Positions 60,137 to 64,000 of a stretch of DNA of 64,000 nucleotides are shown here, in pieces. Positions within the stretch are counted from its first letter, which is position 1; every line of letters starts with the position of its first letter. The position numbers were made by a program, and so were the translations under genes. Source of the stretch: Neoroseomonas marina (GTDB lineage Bacteria > Pseudomonadota > Alphaproteobacteria > Acetobacterales > Acetobacteraceae); contig NZ_JABBKX010000005.1 of the NCBI RefSeq assembly GCF_012927745.1, positions 1-64,000 of the forward strand, given 5' to 3'. The notes beneath the pieces are model-generated. The model did no database searches. It was not told the DNA's origin and saw nothing but the letters and a program-made list of their open reading frames with translations.

Positions 60137-62071
60137 ATGGCTGGCTCCTCCAACCGACGGCGTGGCCAGGGTGGGCTGGATGCGTGGCCGGGCTATGTGG
60201 ATGCGCTGTCCACGCTGCTCATGGTCATCATCTTCGTGCTGCTGGTCTTCGTGCTCGCGCAGGGATTCCTGTCGGTCGCGCTCGGCTCGCGCGACCGGGC
60301 GCTGGACCGGCTGAACCGGCAGGTCGCGGAGCTGGCGGAGCTGCTCTCGCTGGAACGCGGCCAGGCGGAGGAATTGCGCAGCAACCTGGCGCGCGCGACG
60401 CAGGAACTCGCTTCGGCGGCATCAGTGCGCGATGCGGCGCTGCGCTCGCTGGGGGAGGTGCGCACCGAGCGCGACCGGCTGACGGCGGAACGCGACGCGG
60501 CGCGCGGGGAGCGCGAGCAGCTGGCCGCGCGGCTGGCGGATCTGGGGCTGACGGGGCGCGGCACGGCGGAACGCGTGGCGACGCTGGAACGCCAGCTGGG
60601 CGAGGCGCTGGCGCGGGCGGAGAGCGTCGGCGCGGATGCCGCGCGCACGGCGCGCGACCTGACGGACACGCGTCGCGGCCTCGCCGAGGCCGAGCAGCGG
60701 CGCAGCGCGCTCGAACGCCAGGCGGCGGCGACGGCAACGCAACTGGCCGCGGCGCGGCAGGAGCTCGACCGGCTGCGCGCGGAGGCGATCGCGCTCGACC
60801 AGCAGGTGCGCACCGATCGCGCGACGATCGAGGCGCGGTTGTCGGACCTCGCGCGCATGACGCGGGAGGTGCAGGCGCTGACCGCGCTGCGCGACGAGCT
60901 GGAACGCCAGACGCAGGCCGCCCTGGCCCGCGCGGAGAACGAGGAGCGCGGCCGCCGCGCGGCCGAGCAGTCCTCGGCGCAGATGTCGGCCGCGATGGCG
61001 GAACTCGAGCGTCAGCGCGCGGCGCTCGCGGCCGCCGAGCAGGCCGCGCTGGCGCGGCTCGCGGGCGCCGAGGAGGCGCGCCAGGCCGCGGAGGCCGAGG
61101 CTGCCGAGGCAACCCGCCAGCGCGCCGCCAACGAGGCCGCGGCGCGCGCTGCCGAGGGTCGCGCCGCGGAGGCGGATCGTGCCCGTCAGGTCGCCGAAGG
61201 CGTGGCCGCGCGCATGCAGAACGAGACGGCCGAAGCCTCCCGCCGCCGGGTGGACGCCGAGGCGCAGCTCGCCGCGGCGATCGCCCGCGCCGGCCAGTCC
61301 GATTCCGCCGCCCAGGCGGCGCAGCGGCAGGCCACGGGGGCCGAGCGCGCCGCGCAGGACGCGGCCCGCCGCGCCGGCTTCGCCGAGGAAGCGCGACGTC
61401 TTGCGGAAGCGCAGGCGGCCGAGCACGTGCGGCTCGCCGAAAGCGCGCGGGCCGAGGTCGCGCTGCTGACGCGCCAGATCGAGGGGCTGCGGCGCGAGAT
61501 CTCGCGCCTTGCCGCGGCACTGGACGCCGCCCAGGGCGAGACGCGGGCGCGCGACACGCAGATCGCGCAGCTCGGCGCGCGGCTGAACGCCGCGCTGGCG
61601 GCGCGGGTCGAGGAGTTGCAGCGCTACCGCTCGGACTTCTTCGGCCGGCTGCGCCAGGTGCTGGGCGAACGCCCCGAGGTGCGCATCGTCGGCGACCGCT
61701 TCGTCTTCCAGGGCGAGGTGCTGTTCGCGCCGGCCTCGGCCGAGCTGAGCGAGGCGGGACGGCAGCAGGTGCGCGACCTCGCGCGCGTGCTGCTGGAGGT
61801 GACGCCGCAGATCCCCTCGGAGATCGCCTGGGTGGTGCGCGTCGACGGCCATGCCGACCGATCGCCGATCCGTTCGGCGCGGTATGCGAGCAACTGGGAA
61901 CTGGCGGCCGCGCGCGCGATCGCCGTCGCGCAACTGCTGATCGCCGAAGGGCTGCCCGCCAACCGGGTGGCGGCGACGTCCTTCGGGGACACGCAGCCGC
62001 TCGATACCGGCGATGGGCCCGCGGCCCTCGCCCGCAATCGCCGCATCGAGTTGCGCCTGACGGATCGCTGA
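60137..62071 (+). CDS. MotB/OmpA-family protein with very long coiled coil
   Basis: This 644-residue protein has a short basic N-terminus, then YVDALSTLLMVIIFVLLVFVL. Aspartate 22, just before the single membrane helix, matches the proton-carrying Asp of MotB. Residues 48-510 or so form an alanine/arginine/glutamate-rich coiled coil (repeats like AEARQAAEAEAAEATRQRA). The OmpA domain, residues 516-644, has GEVLFAPASAELSEAGRQQV, VRVDGHADRSP and RNRRIELRLTDR, with peptidoglycan-binding Asp and Arg. Together with the MotA-like gene it should form a proton-driven stator anchored to peptidoglycan through an unusually long rod. It is not a flagellar MotB, judging by length and neighbours. Confidence 0.85.
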   Translation: MAGSSNRRRGQGGLDAWPGYVDALSTLLMVIIFVLLVFVLAQGFLSVALGSRDRALDRLNRQVAELAELLSLERGQAEELRSNLARATQELASAASVRDAALRSLGEVRTERDRLTAERDAARGEREQLAARLADLGLTGRGTAERVATLERQLGEALARAESVGADAARTARDLTDTRRGLAEAEQRRSALERQAAATATQLAAARQELDRLRAEAIALDQQVRTDRATIEARLSDLARMTREVQALTALRDELERQTQAALARAENEERGRRAAEQSSAQMSAAMAELERQRAALAAAEQAALARLAGAEEARQAAEAEAAEATRQRAANEAAARAAEGRAAEADRARQVAEGVAARMQNETAEASRRRVDAEAQLAAAIARAGQSDSAAQAAQRQATGAERAAQDAARRAGFAEEARRLAEAQAAEHVRLAESARAEVALLTRQIEGLRREISRLAAALDAAQGETRARDTQIAQLGARLNAALAARVEELQRYRSDFFGRLRQVLGERPEVRIVGDRFVFQGEVLFAPASAELSEAGRQQVRDLARVLLEVTPQIPSEIAWVVRVDGHADRSPIRSARYASNWELAAARAIAVAQLLIAEGLPANRVAATSFGDTQPLDTGDGPAALARNRRIELRLTDR

Positions 62072-62294
62072 GGCCGCATCGCGCGGCGAGGCGACGGGCG
62101 GCGGCCCCGCCCGGCGTGCCGCCGCCTGCCGGCAATGCCGATCACCCTGCTTGCGGTCGGCGTGGGCCTGGTGCCCTACGATGGGCGGGAGGATGCGGCA
62201 TCGCGCCGCGAACCGCCGCCGCTGCCGGCGATCCTGTCGCAACGCGCGCAGCAGGAACGCGACGGGGTGGTGCTGCCCGCCGCCCCACGGAAGG

Positions 62295-62627
62295 TCAGAT
62301 CAAGCGCGCCTCGAAGGGCGGCATCAGGTCGGGGGCCTCGAACTCCACCACCCAGAGGTCGGGGTCGCGCTTCACCTGGCGGTCGACATAGGCGGTCGCG
62401 ACCTCCTCCTCGACCGGCGCCGGGCCGGTGCCGCGCAACCAGGCTGGGCGACCCTCGGCGTCGCGCGCCTGGGAGAGCACCACGACCCCGTCCCGTCCCC
62501 GCAGCACAGCGAGGATGCCGCCGGAATCGGGGTCCCCCTTGCGCAGCACCGCGGCCGGCCGTCCCGCCATGTCCGACAGCCGGATCGCCATCGAGACCCA
62601 GATGCCTGCCTTGACCTTCGCGTCCAT
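62295..62627 (-). CDS. DUF1491 family protein
   Basis: This 110-residue protein has the DUF1491 pattern known from alphaproteobacteria: KAGIWVSMAIRLSDMAGRPAAVLRKGDPDSGGILAVL, then a WLRGTGPAPVEEEVATAYVDRQV stretch and the C-terminal DPDLWVVEFE. Function unknown. ATG 62627 was chosen; the longer frame reads through a repeat. The 220 bases between it and the MotB-like stop hold a weak plus-strand frame (from 62135) that overlaps this gene and has no family likeness; I regard that as non-coding. Confidence 0.8.
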   Translation of the reverse strand: MDAKVKAGIWVSMAIRLSDMAGRPAAVLRKGDPDSGGILAVLRGRDGVVVLSQARDAEGRPAWLRGTGPAPVEEEVATAYVDRQVKRDPDLWVVEFEAPDLMPPFEARLI

Positions 62628-62633
62628 TGTCCT

Positions 62634-62770
62634 GGCCTCAGGCGCCGGCGCGCGCGTCCGCGCGCTTGGCTGGCGCGCCGTGGGTAGGACCGCCCGGCGC
62701 GGCGGGCGGGGTGGGCGCGGTCGCGCGTCGCGCTCCCGGCCCGCGGCCATGGCCTCGGGCCGCAAGAAGT
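62634..62770 (+). repeat. composite dispersed repeat (family A)
   Basis: The 49-bp unit at 62634-62682 is followed by GGGCGCGGTCGCGC and a degraded hairpin of the CGGCCCG.../CGGGCCG type (near 62727-62765), matching the elements at 43686 and 57184. It occupies the space between the divergent DUF1491 gene and the small ORF at 62878. Confidence 0.7.
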
Positions 62771-62877
62771 TTCGGTCGTTTCGCTTCGGTCGGTGCCATG
62801 CGGCGAAACTCGCATGGCGGGGGCCTTGCCGGAAGGCGCGCGGCGCGCCATTCACGCGGCGCGGCGGAGGTTCCCCC

Positions 62878-63093
62878 ATGAGTGATCGCAAGATGACGGA
62901 CGCGCAGCGCGCCTACGAGGCGAAGCGCGCGGCCAAGGCCGGCATGAGCCTCGACAAGTGGCTCGCCGACAAGGACAGGCGTGCCCAGGCCGAGGCGAAG
63001 GAAGCCGCGGCCGCGGCGGGCCCGCCGGCGGCGGCCGCGAAGAAGCCCGGCTTCTTCGGCCGGCTGCTGGAAAAGGCGCAGAAGCCGCTCTGA
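62878..63093 (+). CDS. small basic helical protein, unknown function
   Basis: This 71-residue, strongly charged protein begins SDRKMTDAQRAYEAKRAAKAG, has MSLDKWLADKDRRAQAEAKE as a second helix, then an Ala/Pro-rich linker and KKPGFFGRLLEKAQKPL, a short amphipathic end that could touch membranes. Similar small proteins occur in other Acetobacteraceae, by memory. ATG 62878 is used; the open frame upstream lies in repeat sequence. It is 19 bases ahead of the next gene and may share its transcript. Confidence 0.6.
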   Translation: MSDRKMTDAQRAYEAKRAAKAGMSLDKWLADKDRRAQAEAKEAAAAAGPPAAAAKKPGFFGRLLEKAQKPL

Positions 63094-63112
63094 CCGGTGT
63101 AGCCTCGCCCCC

Positions 63113-63982
63113 ATGAGGGGCGGGACCGTGGCTCTGCTGGGTGCGCTGGCGCTGGTCGCCGCGCCGGCCCGCGCGCCGGCCTTCGTGCCCGAGGGCACGG
63201 TGATGCTGTTCGCGCCGGGATCGGCCGAGATCAGCCAGGCGGCGCGCGACGCGCTGCTGGCGTTCCTGCGCCCGCCGCGGCCGGCGCCATTTCGCGGGCA
63301 CTGCATCGTCGCCCATGCGGATCGCGGCCCCGATGCCGCGGCGCTGAGCCGGGCGCGCGCCGAGGCGGTCGCCGCCATGATGGGCCGGCAGGGCGTCAGC
63401 CGGGCGGACATCGCGATCGAGGTCCGCGGCGATGCGAGCCCGGCCAGGCTCGCCGCGCCCGGTGCGACGGAACCGATGAACGACCGCGTCGAGCTGGCCC
63501 CCTGCCCCGGCCCGCGCCTGGCGGGCGTTGCCGAGGCGACGGCGATCGCCCTCGATGCGGCCGTGGTGCCGCCCTATGTCGCGGCGCTGACGCCGATGAT
63601 CGCCCGCGCCGTCGGCTGCGCCGCGCCCGACCTGCCGCGCGGCGCGTTGGCGCCGCCGTCCCTCGCCTGCCCGACGGAGGTACCGCCCGCCGCGGTCCCG
63701 GTCGTCACGGTGCTGCGGATGGATGGCTCCCGGCGCGTGGCGGTGACGCTGGAATGGCCAGACGGGATCGGCGCGGCGCCGGACCGGGCCCGGGCGGCGG
63801 CGGGCGCCGTGCTGGACCTGTTCGGCTTCGTGCCGGCGCCGGTGCTCGCGGTGCTGGGAACGGACGCCGGAGCCGCCCGGCGGACAGACTTCACCGCGCC
63901 GGGCTTCCGCGCCGAGGTCGAGGCCGGGCCAGGCGCGTTACGGCGGCTCAGGATCGTGCCGACCCGCGGGGACGGGCCGTAG
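63113..63982 (+). CDS. periplasmic OmpA-like protein, second copy type
   Basis: This 289-residue protein has an Ala-rich signal peptide (GGTVALLGALALVAAPARA). An OmpA-like segment at about 27-130 follows: TVMLFAPGSAEISQAARDALLAFL, then CIVAHADRG and LSRARAEAVAAMMGRQGVSRADIAIEVRG, ending EPMNDRVELAPCP with the conserved N-x-x-V-E-L pattern. The C-terminal 150 residues are unlike OmpA and contain a cysteine pair (C212, C229). Whether it binds peptidoglycan is uncertain. Its stop is 18 bases from the end of the window. Confidence 0.7.
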   Translation: MRGGTVALLGALALVAAPARAPAFVPEGTVMLFAPGSAEISQAARDALLAFLRPPRPAPFRGHCIVAHADRGPDAAALSRARAEAVAAMMGRQGVSRADIAIEVRGDASPARLAAPGATEPMNDRVELAPCPGPRLAGVAEATAIALDAAVVPPYVAALTPMIARAVGCAAPDLPRGALAPPSLACPTEVPPAAVPVVTVLRMDGSRRVAVTLEWPDGIGAAPDRARAAAGAVLDLFGFVPAPVLAVLGTDAGAARRTDFTAPGFRAEVEAGPGALRRLRIVPTRGDGP

Positions 63983-64000
63983 CGCCGCCGCGCCCGGCGC

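Noticed and set aside
58770-62071. A Zorya defence system
   Set aside because: The MotA/MotB-like pair recalls ZorAB, but no helicase, nuclease or ZorC/ZorE-like gene is adjacent, and the composition equals the core genome. Kept only as an uncharacterised motor.
62135-62614. A 159-residue plus-strand frame starting MPITLLAVGVGLVPYDG
   Set aside because: The first 30 residues look protein-like, but the rest is Arg/Pro/Gly low complexity and overlaps the DUF1491 gene on the other strand. A short gene here cannot be excluded.

Overview
The window is very GC-rich, gene-dense bacterial chromosome. Gene order and content point to an alphaproteobacterium of the Rhodospirillales, probably Acetobacteraceae and Roseomonas-like. 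The evidence is ruvC-ruvA-ruvB-ybgC-tolQRAB-pal-cpoB-tilS-ftsH-folP-glmM in one line on the minus strand, a hisZ-purA pair, a serC-serA pair, orphan tripartite-tricarboxylate (Bug/TctC) binding proteins, and zapA-6S RNA-ygfA. The genus is inferred; no rRNA or tRNA gene is present. Almost all genes look like chromosomal core or ordinary accessory metabolism. I see no prophage, insertion sequence or CRISPR array.

Layout. 1-101: the last codons of an apparent dTDP-4-dehydrorhamnose reductase. 0.3-9.1 kb: class I ribonucleotide reductase genes nrdB and nrdA, separated by a Bug binding protein and a PAP2 membrane phosphatase, each with its own pair of NrdR-like boxes; then a second Bug protein and an FAD dehydrogenase. 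9.2-24.6 kb: housekeeping metabolism (Uup ABC-F ATPase, purA, hisZ, serA, serC, thiD, glmM, folP) with small lipoproteins and enzymes of unknown substrate. 24.8-37.3 kb: cell-envelope and DNA-repair block (ftsH, tilS, Tol-Pal, RuvABC, YebC). 37.4-43.6 kb: flavin enzymes, an SDR, an NCS2 permease with an unusual C-terminal domain, a YmdB-type phosphoesterase and 5-formyl-THF cyclo-ligase. 43.6-44.7 kb: intergenic repeats, a 6S RNA gene with its terminator, and zapA. 44.8-52.6 kb: aldolase, thiE, a secreted beta-helix protein, an FkbM methyltransferase, a TauD-type dioxygenase and cytochrome c. 52.7-57.2 kb: elongation factor P with its lysylation enzymes EpmA and EpmB, interrupted by a visibly AT-richer foreign gene of unknown function. 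57.4-64 kb: suhB followed by an OmpA-like protein, a MotA-like and a MotB-like protein (a proton-channel-type envelope complex), then small genes.

Two things stand out. First, the stand-alone gene at 54949-56478 has codon use unlike everything around it. It carries a central coiled coil and a C-terminal segment resembling the HicA/YcfA double-stranded-RNA-binding-like fold, and it sits inside an otherwise conserved translation-factor locus. This is the best candidate for an undescribed (possibly defence) gene. Second, the intergenic spaces hold at least four families of dispersed palindromic repeats. One of them is a nested palindrome of about 215 bp separating the MotA-like and MotB-like genes.
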